DNA of 64,000 nucleotides from the NCBI RefSeq assembly GCF_026210795.1, contig NC_089432.1, positions 5,394,001-5,458,000 of the forward strand, written 5' to 3'. This document shows, in pieces, positions 1 through 13,142 of the stretch (its first letter is position 1; each line of letters opens with the position of its first letter). The notes beneath the pieces are model-generated. The model did not search any database, was not told the origin of the DNA, and saw nothing but the letters and a program-made list of their open reading frames with translations. The position numbers were made by a program, and so were the translations under genes. Source of the stretch: Rhizophagus irregularis. Its lineage: Eukaryota; Glomeromycota; Glomeromycetes; Glomerales; Glomeraceae.

Positions 1-1
1 A

Positions 2-720
2 GAAGTCAAATTGAATTATAAATATAGAACCGTGCGGGCTAGGATTCGCTTGACAAAAGAAATGGAGGAAAAGTTTCTGAAAGGAGGATCCAATATAGCC
101 ATAGCAAAAAATGATCGGTACTATTTTTTTAGGATGTTTGACGCCAAAATGGACGCTACAGCAATAAAGAAAAGATAAGAATGGCAAGCTTATAAAAAGT
201 TAAATGAAGAAGAAAGTACAAAAATAGAACATGTGTTATTAAAACTTTTCAATTTAAAGTATGGTGGACATTTTTCAAAAGTAATCAAGGTAAACAAAGT
301 AAAATATATTTTGATGTACTTTAACAATGAAAGTGATCTACTTAAGGCTATATATAAGTCGACCATGGACGATGAAATGGGTAAAGGACTTCAGATGAAA
401 AGTCAAGACGAGTTAATGGACGTACAAGAAGAGATTTGGAGTGAACAGATTCAAGATGCCAACGCAAACAAATTCTAAGAATAAATTTGTTGACGCCCAA
501 TCTGATCCTCTATCAACAATACAGAGGAACATGAGGAATTTGACAATTTAAATTCTAATTTTGCTGAAAGATTAGAGGAAGTAAATAAGAGATCAAGCTT
601 GTCAGAGAAGAAAAAGAAAAGGAAAAGCGGTAGATAAAGGAGATAAAGAAGAAGAGGACAAGGACAATCTTAACAAAAATAAAAAGCGGTTAGTGACGAC
701 GCAAAAACAAAGAGAAGATT
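2..720 (+). pseudogene. Decayed transposon-type ORF (gag/ORF1-like), left-truncated
   Basis: One frame is open from the window edge to a TAA at 176-178 and then continues in the same frame to 478, so a single nonsense codon splits an otherwise continuous reading of about 158 residues. After 478 the homologous-looking reading moves through at least one frameshift into an acidic then Lys/Arg-rich tail (EEHEEFDN..., then KKKKRKSGR) that ends near 640-735. The charged, low-complexity C-terminus and accumulated lesions suggest a dead mobile-element protein of the kind abundant in Rhizophagus-like genomes. I cannot name the family and see no catalytic motif. The upstream part lies outside the window. 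Confidence 0.5.
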
Positions 721-1371
721 CCGATAGCGAATAAACAAATTTGTCTTTAAAAATTTTAACAAAATTTAAGGATAATGCTTAGGACGACACTTGGATTTGA
801 CTAAAAAATGACGTTTTTAAATGATTGAACTCTTTGGGCGCTTTTTGAGTATTTCCAGCAACAGTGTAGTTTTTTTGTTCATTTTTCTTAATGTAAAAAT
901 TTTTTTTATTTTTTATTTTTTGTCAAGGTTTAGTTTTTGTTTTATTCTTAGATTTACGTTTAGTGATCAATAATAATAGTGCAAAGCCTCTAAAATTAGA
1001 AAATATTAAAAAAACCAAAAACATCATAAAATTAGATTAGTTAGTAGCGTAGTGAACAATAATTTTTAGATCAAGCACAATTTAGTTAGATTTAAAAAGA
1101 AAATTTCATTTTGTTCAATTCCTTTAGTTATAGAGGGTAAATTATTTATTAATTTGCTTTCTAAGTGTTTTAGAAATTTATGTAATTTGCTCTTTGTATA
1201 AATTACTTAAATCAATAAACGCGTTACTAATTGTAAAAAAAAAAAATAAATAAACTACATACTATTTTACAAAATCATACTATAACAAGATCAGATACAC
1301 CTATATTTTATCCCGGATTAATCCATATTTTATCCCGGATCTGATTTATATTATATACATTACGAAATCAA

Positions 1372-1590
1372 TTATTGATTTTGGCCAGTCTATTTAAAGA
1401 TGGTGATTTGTTCTGCCGAAATTAATTCATAATTTCAGCTGAATTCATAATTCCGCCCGAAATTAATTAATAATTTTAGAAGAATCCGTAATTCCAGCCA
1501 AAAATCGAAATTCAATAATTCCTGCTGGAATTAAGTGCGTAATTCTGGCCGAATTTACATATTTAATTTCAGAATTTCGGAAACATCTCA
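1372..1590. repeat. Cluster of imperfect palindromic AATTCCGGCC-type units
   Basis: Six or more variants of a short unit such as GCCGAAATTAATTCATAAT and its reverse complement (ATTCCTGCTGGAATTAAG) follow one another over about 220 bp. The arrangement resembles the subterminal repeats of non-autonomous DNA transposons, but I could not find matching outer ends, so the class is left open. Confidence 0.4.
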
Positions 1591-4500
1591 AATAAAAATT
1601 TAAAGTTATAAGAGAAGTTTCTAAAATGGTCTTATAAACAAAAAAAAAATCTGATCACATGACTTAGAAACATGTGATATAATCCAAGGAATCAAATCCA
1701 GATCAAATCAAATTAAAATTTTAAAATCCTGACTCAATAAATAATAATAAATCGTTTTAATTTATCATTTTAATTCGTTCCTCATACATACCAGTAGAAT
1801 ATTTATTACATAAATATACAATTATTTAATTATTAATTGCATCGACTCAAGAAATAATACAAACAAATATTTGAATTCATTTGTCCGAGGCATAATAATT
1901 AAAAATTTTTGAAGTTAATAAACTACATCATAGATAAGATTTCTATCATAATTTGTAACAAATTTAAACATTATTTAATATTTTACATGGTGTTTAAGTA
2001 TACATTCCAGCCGCTGAACTTAATTCAAACTTTTTGGTCTATATATAAGAAAAGTTTTATAGTTCTCCCTATAAAGAGTTCAATTTTGTCATACATAAAT
2101 TTGTGATAATTAAAATACAAAACACTTTAAATGAGGTTTAAAATTTTATATGAAATTACCTAAAAACTTTTCAAATCGACAAAAAATATCCTTTTCCAAT
2201 ATCGTAATGAATGATTATGAATTACCACAAAATGATCTAAGTCTCACTAAGAAATATAATAATTGAATAAAATACAAAGTCATTTTTCATTATATATAAC
2301 CTTATATTTCAAGTTCGAAAATTAGTATTGGATTTAAGGTAAATTGAAAAGTGGAAATTTATTTTATTTGACAAAAGTTGAATATATATAAAAATATTTA
2401 TGCGATACAATACCAAATAATCAACTATAATTAAATATTTCAAATGAAATACTTTATTCGAGTGCTATCCTGTTCCACTCGATTTTCTATTGTTTTGTTC
2501 GCATTATTATTGGTTTAAATTATTAATTCCATGAGAATTAAAAAAAAAATGAAAATTTTAAAATTTAATTTTGATCATTCTGGTACTTTTCAAGTTCTCT
2601 CCTTTTTTCGCTAACTAATGATACAAGTGCTCTACAAAATTTACAAACTTTTTAGTCACTATCACCTCATACCATATGAGTATTTACCACCCTGTTAATT
2701 ATGCCTAAGTATGCGAAAGTATATTTTTTATATGAAAATTTTGCAACGACTCATTACAGCACTACAACACTATGCCTTTAAACTTTAATAGTTTAATATC
2801 ACATATCAATAATTGTCGTCAGCGTCGCGTAATAATTTTTACTTTTACGCGTTAATGTCGCATAGCTTTGACACGGACAAATTTTAAGGAATTTCACATT
2901 TTGTAATTATATAAATATTTATTATATTTATTATAGTTTTATACGTAGAAACTTGTTTAGAAACCATCTGTTTTAAACCTAAAGATTTTATTTAGTTTTT
3001 CTAAATTCCCATTTAATTAAATTTGGATACTAGCTTATATTTTCATTTAGCAATCAAATGCAGAAAATTTGGTAAATGTGCTATACGGGCGGTGTAATGA
3101 TTATTATAATGTTATTAAGGTTTCAGATAATCAATGATATTCAATTTCTAATATTAATGTAACAAATAACTTCGAAATTGATAATTATGAAATATTTCAA
3201 GTTTTTTTTTTTTAAAAAAAAATATATTACTTCATTTTTGTTAAATTTAAAAAATGTTTTTTCGCATCTTTTAACTTTTATCGAGAAAACATTGAGATAT
3301 AAACAAGAGAAGAACACTTTTAATGAACTAAAAACATTATTTGTAACCTCTCATTAGATAGGACGGAATCGAAGACTAACATTCCTATCTATTTCGGAAC
3401 GAAAGAGACACAAATTATCTAGTAGATCTTCGTCAGTTTAAAAACACTTGATAAGCTACCAGGATCATCAGCAGTCGATTGGCACGGAACGTCAAAATAC
3501 GGTATAATAATTTTCCTTGAAATTACACAAATAGATTCTTTTTATTCATTAAGTAATGGTTCTTCAACTAAATTTTCTGCCACCTCCGTAAAATTTCATT
3601 CTCCAAGTTGAGTTTCTTCATGCTATAATCAGAGCTCAATATAACAATATTTGGTATACTGTCTGGTATATTAAAAAAACTCGATATAACGATAGAATTT
3701 TACTTTCCCATTATAGATGTTTTTCAAAGATTTCAAATACTAATCCCAACATATTTTTATATCGGAGTTTGACCATATACTGTACACTTGAGCACTTGAT
3801 GATATTGGAAGAAGTCATCCTGGTAACGCTCTTGAGCCACCATATATATATCTTACAAGAGAGAAAAGAGAGATTATATAAAAGGGAGAAAGTCTTTCAG
3901 TTAGGAAACATCTACGACGTAATTACAATGATGATGAAATTCAAAACAATATGCTTCTCTGAAGGATAATAGGTTAACAGGGATAAATCGATAAAAATTT
4001 TTCATAAATTTTGAAAAAGGAGAAAGACGCGCTTTATTTTGTGCAATACGAACAAAGATAGAAGTAGCGTTTATCCGTTTAAAATTCGGATATCCATCAT
4101 CCGTCAGATTACTCAGATACCGCCGAAATTAAGCACCTCACGTTTAATATAATAACCAAAAATAAGCACCTTTTGATGATATCTCGATCGATATTCATTC
4201 AAAAATTATGAAATTTATACCATCGATAGAAATTTGGACATTAAGAGTTAACATATACTCGAAATTAAGAAATACGGTAAATTAGGTTTTGTTGACGGAT
4301 CGGATGACGGACTGAGATCGGGTTAAGTCGGATCATCTGTCAGTTCCTATAGTGAAAAAATTTATATTATCGTTCTTGCAAACATAAAGAGGAATTAACT
4401 AAATTTAGTTAGACGAATCATCTGTCGATTTTTCTTGACGAATAATCACATGTTGTTCGGATCGCGAATAATGGATGATCCACGAATTGAAAAACTAGAT

Positions 4501-5116
4501 AAAAATTGATTAAAATTTACAATAAATGAGATCAAAAGTTTGATTAATGAAATATTTACGTTGATAGGGTAAAACATATAAGAATATTATTCCGATGCGC
4601 CAATAACTTCATATATTACATGCACAAACAGTTAAATAATAATGCATGAAAGTATTTAAATATTTAGATTTATAATCGATTCTTACTAATGTATTACAAA
4701 TTACAATATCGCAAGTACAATGTTAAAATTTCTTAAATATTATATAAAATAGGAAATATAAAATGGGGAAAAAAGTTGCATATTACGGAAATTGTAGATA
4801 ATTGATATGTTCAATATCTATATAAGCCTTAGCTGTGGGAATATTTTATTTTGTAGATCATGTAAAATCATGTTATATTAGATTATCAATAAACAAAATC
4901 AGAGGTCATATGAGAAAATCATGTGCATATAAGGAATGAACAAACAACACTTTACGTTTGTTTATCTGTTAATTTTGTTTGTTTGTTTCTAACTTTTATA
5001 TTGAAAATGGATAAATTATTTTATTTTATATATTTCGTTTTTAACCTACCAAATTTATACATATGTTTATTTTTTTTATAAAATTTTTTTTTTTTTTTTT
5101 TTTTTGAAAAAAAAAA

Positions 5117-5150
5117 TATATATGTATGTATGTATGTATGTATGTGTATC
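5117..5150. repeat. TATG microsatellite
   Basis: ATATATATGTATGTATG and further TATG units form an uninterrupted tetranucleotide array beside a long A/T run, about 350 bp upstream of the Argonaute start codon. Confidence 0.85.
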
Positions 5151-5499
5151 TATCTGATTATTATATATTAGGTCGGATTTTTTTTTACAAAAAAAAGTTT
5201 TTACCAAATTAGAAAACAATAGCACGAGCCTTACAACAAATCACATTTTCACGCACCAAAAAAAAAAATATTCCAGTTAAACTTGTATAATAAAATAAAT
5301 AAAGTATACATAAATGAGTATTTCAACAACAAACCCCTAACATTAATTGTATATAGAAAAATCGATTATCATCAAAAAAAAAAAAAAAAAATTATACGAC
5401 TCCTGAATTTCGATCTCTTTTCTTTATTCCAAGTATCAAAAAAAAAGAGATAAAAAAAGTAATTTTCTTGTTATTATTCTCTTCATTAATTTTTGTAAT

Positions 5500-8400
5500 A
5501 TGGAAGAAGCAACTTTTCAAATTACTCAGTTCGTATTAAGGCCAGACATTGGTGATGAAGGAAGTAACATAAGAGTTCGAACAAACTTCTTTGAAGTTAC
5601 TAATATGCAAGATACGAATATCTCACATTACGATGTAACGATAACACCTACGGTCCCTAAGCGATTAAATTGGAAGGTATTTAACCGTTTTGTGGAGCAA
5701 TACCGAGAAGAAGCCCTTGGAGGTGCAAGACCGGTATTTGATGGTATGTATTCAATAACAAAAGAAAAGGAAAAAAAAATATTTTTTTTTTGTTACACAA
5801 ATATCCAAAAATCGAATAAAAAAAACGAATCGGTATTATATAATTTTACAATATAATTTCGACATGATATCAATATTTTATTATATAATCTCTTTTTTTT
5901 CTTAGAATTATCAATATCGTATGATGTCTAAATATATGCCTGTGTTTAAAAAGAGGAAATTAATACTAACTAATCGCAAATTTTGGTAGGAAGAACAAAT
6001 ATGTTTGTACACAGGCAATTGCAATTTGAATCCGCTACTTTTGACGTAAATATCTTTATTTTTTTTTACCTTTTTTTTGACGTTTTGGCATTAAAAAAAA
6101 ATTGTTTACCGAGTTTAATTATTAAAATTAGGTGGAGTTAGAGGAAGAAGACGTGCCCGTGTCTAGAACACGTCCACCACGAAATTTTAAAATTAAAATA
6201 AGACAAACTAGAAATATTGTCATGAGAGATCTATTCCAATTTTTACAAGCAAGAGGCAGTTTGACAAGCAATTGTCAAATGGGTAAGTTTTTTTTTTTCT
6301 TTTCTTTTTTTTTTAACAAGAATGAATCTAATAATATCATATTTATGTAATAAGCAATAATGGCAATGGATATTATTATTAGTCACAAGATTTCTACAAT
6401 ATATCCTACTGTAAATAGATCATTTTACACTCCGAGAATTACTCATCCCCTCTCTGGGGGTATTGAGGTTTGTCAGGGGTATTACCAATCAGCGCGTCCC
6501 ACGAGAGGGAGAATGATGATAAACGTAGACTTAAGTGCTACTGCTTTCTATGAAAGTGGTCCACTTGTTCAGATAGTTGCAAACATATTGGATCGTACAT
6601 ATAATGAACTGTATGGAGGTATTTCAGAAAATGACCGTCAAAAACTTGAGTGGATTATGGAAGGTCTTAGAATAAGAGATAATCATAGATCGGGAAATAG
6701 ACGAAAATTTAAGGTTGAGGGATTGACTCAAACTCCAGCTTCTCGCACTATGTTTGATAGAGGTGATGGTAGTATCATCGATGTGAGAACTTATTTTCAA
6801 AATGCTTACAATAGACCTTTAGTATATCCATTACTTCCTTGTGTTATCGTAAGGAGAAACGTTTATCTTCCGATAGAAGTCTGTGATGTAATTCCGGTAA
6901 ATTGTATATTCTTATATTCCTAGCGATATCATATTTACTATGAGAAAATATTTAAAAAATTATTTCGTATAACAGGAACAACGCTATATGCGGAAATTGA
7001 ATGATGAGCAGATAGCTAATATGATGAATTTTACTCGTCAAAATCCGACCATTCGGGCAAATAAAATTCAGGAAGGTCTCAATATATTAAATTACCGAAG
7101 AAATGAATACCTTCAACAATTCGGGATGAGTATATCAACTGATATGACTGTGGTAAGTTTGAAATTTTATTATTGCATTATAGAAATAAATTTATAATTG
7201 AATAATTACAAAAATACGATCTTAATTTTACAGGTGAACGCTAGGATTCTCCCCACTCCAACCATTGAGTATCACCCGACATCAAGGGAGTATCGTATCC
7301 AGCCGAAAGATGGAGTATGGAATTTACGAGATAAAAAAGTAGCAACTGGTGCCACCCTCGGTTCATGGTCAGTTTTGGCTTTTGAAAATGATACCAGATT
7401 ACCTGATCATGTTATTTACACATTCGTAAGAGAATTGGTTAGTACGTGTCAAGATACGGGAATGGTAAGTTTAATGATACAAACCCATTTTTGTATGAAT
7501 TATTCGGCTTTTTTTTTAACTGATACTATTTCAATCATCTATTTTTAACAGAATATTCCAAATAGGAATCCTCCCATATTACGCGCAAATATTCAAGGAA
7601 CTACTGAGGAATCGTTAAAACTAGCCTGGCTGAGGGCTGGTAATACGGCGAAAGCTCAACCACAGCTTATTCTTTGTGTTCTCCCGAACAGGGGACTGCA
7701 ATTATATGCCGAAATTAAGCGTGTTAGCGACACAGTTATTGGTGTCGCAACACAGTGTATCCAAAGCATACACATGAGAAACCCGAAAAAACAATATTGT
7801 GCGAGTGTTTGTTTAAAGTTGAACGTTAAACTTGGAGGAATGAATTCATTTCTCATTCCCGAACATATTCATTTTGTAACAGAAAGGCCCACTATTTTGA
7901 TAGGCGCAGACGTATCTCATCCTGCACCTGGTAAATTATATTTATTTATTTATTTTTTTTTTCATACGAATTATTTTTAATATATCTTTGTTTCTCATAT
8001 TTCTTCAGGCGATAACCAAAGTCCATCTTTTGCTGCTCTTTGTGCTTCAATGGACGCTAAGGCATCGCGATATGCAGCGTCAATTAGAGTTCAAGCCAGG
8101 CGTTACGAAATAATTGCAGATTTAGCAAATATGGTTAAAGAATTGTTAAAAATATTTTATCAGACTTGTGGAAGAAAGCCTGAAAGAATTTTATTTTACC
8201 GAGATGGCGTTTCGGAGGGCCAGTTTAACAGTGTGCTACAAATTGAAATAAACGCTGTTAGAGGTACTTATTATATATCAATTCTCGATTTATTCATATT
8301 TATTTATTTATTTTTTTTTTGATCAATTTTTAATTGCCACAGCCGCGTGTCAAGCTCTTGAAGCTAGGTATAGACCTACTATCACATTTGTTGTGGTGCA

Positions 8401-9093
8401 GAAGAGACATCATGCACGATTTTTTCCGATGGAAAGGCAATATACCGATAGAACCGGAAATTGTTTTCCTGGTACCGTTGTCGATGTTGGCATTACACAT
8501 CCATTTGAATTTGACTTTTGTAAGTAGCCGAATTTACATTAAAATATAAATTTTGTAACATTCCTCAATGACTTTAAATCCTTGATAGATTTACTAAGTC
8601 ATCCTGGACTACTGGGAACGTCCCGACCAACGCATTATCACGTTTTATTTGACGAAAACGGATTTAACGCAAATTCGTAAGTTAATTTAATTCAATTTAA
8701 TTTAATAAAGAATATATATAAATAATTTATGTATTTATTAATTTAGGTTACAAACATTATCTTATAACCTCTGTTATATATATGTGCGTTGTACGCGTGC
8801 GGTATCTTTGGTAAGATTTTATAATATATTTGTTATCGATGTATGTCGTGTATGATAATAATTGTATTTATATTCAAATAGGTACCTCCGGTATATTACG
8901 CTCACATAGTTTCTAATAGGGCAAAATTCCACTTAAACAGCGAGTCGGGTGACGATGTCACATTCGGGGTGGTAAAGCAAGAACTACAAAGGGTAAATTA
9001 TAAATAAATAATGATATCTCAAAATGTGCATTATTCTCAATTGTCTCATTCTAAAATAAATTCTTTTTTTTTTAGGTCATGTACTTCGCTTAG
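5500..9093 (+). CDS. Argonaute protein, 13 exons, about 830 aa
   Basis: RNA-guided silencing endonuclease. I traced 13 exons that stay in phase: 5500-5743, 5990-6045, 6132-6282, 6355-6896, 6976-7152, 7234-7464, 7552-7930, 8009-8263, 8343-8519, 8589-8676, 8747-8810, 8882-8992 and 9076-9093 (TAG). All introns are GT-AG; a TACTAAC branch site is visible at 5964-5970. The order is N-domain (about 1-130), linker and PAZ (about 150-330; PLSGG, GYYQS, MMINVD), then L2/MID and PIWI from about 470. PIWI shows IGADVSHP (D587), the Glu finger in YEIIADL (E627), [11 protein letters not shown] (D659) and VYYAHIV (H796), a full DEDH slicer tetrad with spacing like catalytic eukaryotic Argonautes. The protein ends in MYFA, the usual Argonaute tail. 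The GTG at 6132 and the ATG at 6360 are internal codons, not starts. RNA evidence would be needed to confirm the exact splice sites. Confidence 0.93.
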
Positions 9094-10160
9094 CAACTTC
9101 ATTTATGTGAAACAAAGTTATCAGGAACGATAATAAAGAAAAATTATAATAAAAATCTTTATCAAAAAATACGTTCTATATTTAGTACCAAATTGTTTTT
9201 TTAATTTTACCTATTGATTTATTCGGTTTAAAATGATACTTTATATTATTTAAAAGGTATTTTTTTTTTTATTTGATAAAAATTTATGCTGATAAATTAT
9301 ATATTGTATTATCAGATTATTTCCTATTTCCTTTGCGTATGTAGTAGTATTTTACTCGTGTTGAATGATAGTTTATTAATATTAATATCGTTTGTATGTA
9401 AGCACGAATTAAATAAAACATAATGATTCGCTTTCTTTACCCGAACATCAAACAAAAATATCAAACGAAAATTTATAGACTTTAAAAGGTTTCATTTGTT
9501 CATTAGTATTTAGGATTGGAAAACATGTACCAAAAGTTAGCTAATATAAGAAAAGAATTGAAAAATTAGTGTGTGAGTTTTATTTGGTAACAATATTACA
9601 GAGCACCGAAGGTCGTTATAAAAATGTAATAATTTGTAGTTATCGAAAGAGGTGTAGATACTAAAAATTGTAATTATCAGGTAATTATTTATAATATAAA
9701 ACTTTTAATAAATGAAAGGTATCATCACAAAGACTTTCAAAATTCAAAAAAAAACCATTTAATTTATTGTCAGAAGGACATTCTATTGCTATGTACTAGA
9801 CGATTTTGATCTGTAACCTATGCAATAATCCACTTACGTCTGACATAAATTTATAAATTTCAAAAAATTTTTTTTTTCGAAGTTAACGTCTATTTTAAAA
9901 TAGTAAATGATGAATTGATTAGCCAAGAACTGATTATGTTCATTAGTATCAGTTCGGAACATATCCATACGGATATAATATTATAAGAAATATGAACAAA
10001 TATTATTCAAAATAATTACATAAATTTAACTAAAAGATTAGTTTTTTTACACAATAATATTTTAAGATATATGAATCAATCTTCTAAAAAGATGTTTATA
10101 TATTCAAATAATGTATTTATTAATAATAATATATTAGATCGATTACGGTTACAAATAAAT
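9094..10160. other. Argonaute 3' flank and intergenic region
   Basis: There are several AATAAA-like sites just after the Argonaute stop. No gene is seen. The segment 9445-9665 has a diverged second copy at about 27938-28085. Confidence 0.6.
9445..9665. repeat. Dispersed repeat, copy 1 (partner at about 27938-28085)
   Basis: Shared blocks include AACAAAAATATCAAA, GACTTTAAAAG, ACATGTACCAAA, CAGAGCACCGA and ATCGAAAGAGGTGTAGATACT, in the same order and orientation as at about 27938-28085 but with indels. This is 3' flank rather than coding sequence. Confidence 0.7.
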
Positions 10161-12152
10161 TTACTTTTTTTTTGTTAATTTTTCTATCTCATTTTGAGCA
10201 TATTCATATCCTTGTTCAGCAGATTTTCTATACCAATAAATTGCTTTATTTACGTCTTTTTCAACACCAATTCCCTTTTTGTAAGAATAACCAAGATTAT
10301 ACATAGCTATTATATTACCATTACCTGCGGCTTTTTCATACCAATGAAAAGCAATTTTTAAATCTTTTTTAATACCCGCTCCGTTAGAATAACAATAACC
10401 AATAATACATTGGCTTGCTGCTAAATTACTATTAGCTGTTCTTTCAAAATATTGAAAAGCTAATTTTACATTTTTTGTAGTTCCACATCCATAAAAATAA
10501 CACCTACCAACAAAATGTTGAGCTAAAATATGTCCTCGTTCCGATACATTAGTAAATAAATTAAATGCTTTATTGTGATCTTTAACTGTACCAATTCCGC
10601 GAAAATTAAAATATCCAAGTAAGAAAATCGAATTTAAATTGTAATCTTGATTATTATCAACAAATTACAAATTACTTGTGAATTTATATTTTGATTATTA
10701 ATAAAATCAGTAACTTTCTGTATTAAACTACATCAAGTATAAATTCTGTAATATTATCAACCTTTATGCTTATGTAAAATATTTTGGATAATAATTTGAT
10801 TACTTGTTGATATCATGGGTTCTATTATTTCCTTTGTATTCATATTATTAAAACCTATAATCATTCGAGATAATTCTCCACGTGATGATACTTCAATACT
10901 TTTCAAATCTTTTTTTTTTTATCTGTTATCTTGTCAATATTCTCATTTTGTTGATAAATTGGTATATTTGTTAATGAACTGATTGTATTTAATCTTTCAA
11001 CGGCTTCTTGAATAGATGGCCGATTATTTGGGTTGTCATCCCAACATTCTAAAGAAAAAAATTAAATTAAATTTTCAATTATAATACCATTATTATAAGT
11101 AATATTCTTATAAGTAAATATTAAGTATTAACTTACCAGTATAAAGCTTAACATATTCAATGGGGGTATCTGGAATAGTAAGTCCTTGCATAATTTGCAC
11201 AGCTAAACAGCCATCATATGACTCTCCTACATAAAAAGGTAGTTTACAACTGATATCTCCACAAAAGTACGCCTACACCGTATATGTCGCTCTTCTTGTT
11301 TAAAGAAAATGATTTATTGCCGAATTTTTTTGGATCCATGGAAACTACACCAAATAATTCTTTTTTCTTTTTAGTTGATGCTTCGATTCTCTTTGACAAT
11401 CAAAAATACGCCAATTTAATAGTATCTTGATTAACTAATACATTATTAGAGTGCTATAATAAGAAAATAAAATTATGTTAAAGTAAATTATGTAATATTA
11501 TTTTATCAATTAAATAAATTACCAAATCACGATGTATTATGCCTTGATCATGCAAGCATGATACGGCACTAGCCAGCTGGTAAGCAAGTTTAAGTATATT
11601 TTCCCATGTAAGTTTCTCAAAATTCTTTTTCAAATAATTGCTAAGAGAACCACCGTCAGCGTACTCCATCACTAAAAGATATTTCTTAGTGTCGTTACTT
11701 TGATTTTCTAAATAAACAAAGAATTTATCACCTTCAATTGATTGCATTGTAATACAACACATTATTTTTGATATTTATTTACCTTGATCTGAAATAGTAA
11801 CTCCATAAAAGCTAATAACGTTATTATGGAAAGCAACTTCACGTTGTAGCTCAATCTAGATAAATTATACGAAAATAAATTTAAACAGAAATAACACATA
11901 AATGGTTTTATAATTTAAATATTTTATATTAACCTCATGAACAAGTTCTTTAATTGCGTCTTCGTCTATATTATGAAGAGATTTCAATGCAAAATATTGA
12001 TATGAATTTTTCCATTTTGCACGATATACTTTTCCAAAACTAACGAAACCAATCACTTGAATATTTTTAAAATATTCGTACTCATAATGTTTAATATGCT
12101 TTTTAGTAACGGCTTCATCAAGCCACTTTGACCATTCATTCATTTCAGACAT
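10161..12152 (-). pseudogene. Protein kinase with C-terminal Sel1 repeats, inactivated
   Basis: The N-terminus starts at 12152 (MSEMNEWSKWLDEAV) and reads into a kinase N-lobe: a degenerate glycine loop IGFVSFGKV (second Gly lost), ALKS lysine, then exons giving LVMEYADGGSL and IIHRDL. Next should come the DFG segment, but it reads AYF-stop (TGA at the Gly), so the metal-binding Asp and the Gly are gone. A one-base loss near LLW breaks the frame again. ECWDDNPNNRPSIQEAV (kinase C-lobe end) follows, and an A10 run then shifts the frame. The 3' part (10161-10660) encodes about four Sel1-type repeats (AFHWYEKAAGNGN, AIYWYRKSAEQGYEYA) ending KLTKKK-stop. The architecture is a well-known expanded family in Rhizophagus. 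The several independent lesions argue for a pseudogene rather than one sequencing error. Confidence 0.85.
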
Positions 12153-12229
12153 TTTATATATATTGCTATGGAAATGTTATATTTATTCGAGTACGAAAAA
12201 AAGAAATAAATAATTCGTTTTATTAAATT

Positions 12230-12345
12230 AGCAATTTACGCGCATGATACACAAAAATAATATCATGTGACATTAATCACGTGTAACTAATTCAATTCTC
12301 AGCCAATCATTTTGCTGCGCCGCGGAGTCGCGTTTCTTATTAATT
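12230..12345 (-). promoter_or_regulatory. Promoter-like GC-richer segment with CCAAT and E-box-like motifs
   Basis: Just upstream of the kinase start lie TCATGTGAC, a CACGTG core, AGCCAATC and the locally GC-rich CTGCGCCGCGGAGTCGCG, in otherwise very AT-rich DNA. Position and motifs suggest the old promoter of the kinase-Sel1 gene. There is no direct evidence of activity. Confidence 0.3.
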
Positions 12346-13142
12346 TTATTAAGTTTCTAAAAAGTACAAGTGGATTTATGGCAAATCAGTTTTTTTCTTA
12401 TTATTGATTTTATTATTTAATTATTTTTAGATCACTTCTTTGGCTGAATTGGTTAGTCTACTAGGATAAAAAATATTTTTATTTTATTAATCAGTAAATA
12501 ATGAAAATAATATGGAATAAAAAAGTATGGAAATAAATTTTTTATAGGGATTATTTACAGTAGTATATTAAACAGTGTATTCAATATTTTGAGAAGAGTT
12601 ATCACTATTTAACAATTATGAAAAATATTACCTGTTCTGAAGCATAATGAAATTGAAAAAAAGATGGAAATTTATTCTAACATTTTATCTTCATTATTCA
12701 ATGCTATTCTTGAGTATAATTATTATAGAATATCTTTTTCGATTTATTTTCTTTAGTATTTTTTGTTATAGTATCTTTACCTTTTTAAAATAGTAATTTT
12801 TTTTTTAAAAAAAAAAAGGTGAGGAGTGGTTAGGGATAGGCTGATGAGGATATATACTGGTAAATTATTTTTCAAAAAGTTGTTTGTGAAATTATGATAT
12901 ACTATTTCTCGCATAAAGTAAAATAATAATAATAATAATGCTTTTAGATGTCATAATAATAACTGTTATGACTTATGGTGGCAGAATATGAATTTATATA
13001 GTATGTTATTAATCACTAGTTTATACTACTTAAAATTTGATATTCTTAAAGTATAAAAACATCAAAAGTTTAAAATTTTCTTTATTTTTTAAAAACTCTT
13101 TTTATTTATCTTATGTAAACAAATAATATATTGTTACTACTC
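12346..13142. other. 3' flank of F-box copy 1
   Basis: Non-coding. Parts of it (for example around 12680-12760 and 12860-13080) recur downstream of the other F-box copies, marking the 3' end of the duplicated unit. The site near 12711-12740 corresponds to the unoccupied version of the transposon insertion site at 17420-18102. Confidence 0.6.

Larger units (their letters stand above)
721..5499. other. Gene-poor AT-rich intergenic region
   Basis: No ORF with coding character is seen on either strand. The region contains long A or T runs, the inverted-repeat cluster at 1370-1600, short GATGACGGA/ATCATCTGTCAG-like motifs repeated in both orientations at 4090-4450, and a TATG microsatellite near 5117-5150. 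The 66-codon ORF at 3769-3969 has no recognisable features and is treated as chance. Confidence 0.6.

Noticed and set aside
3460-3969. Possible kinase-tail remnant (GSSAVDWHGTSKYG; EESHPGNALEPPYIYL) and the 66-codon ORF
   Set aside because: Isolated fragments with no adjoining kinase motifs; too weak to annotate.
12437-12470. tRNA-like A box (TTGGCTGAATTGGTTAGTC)
   Set aside because: No matching B box or cloverleaf follows; one mismatch in the core A box.
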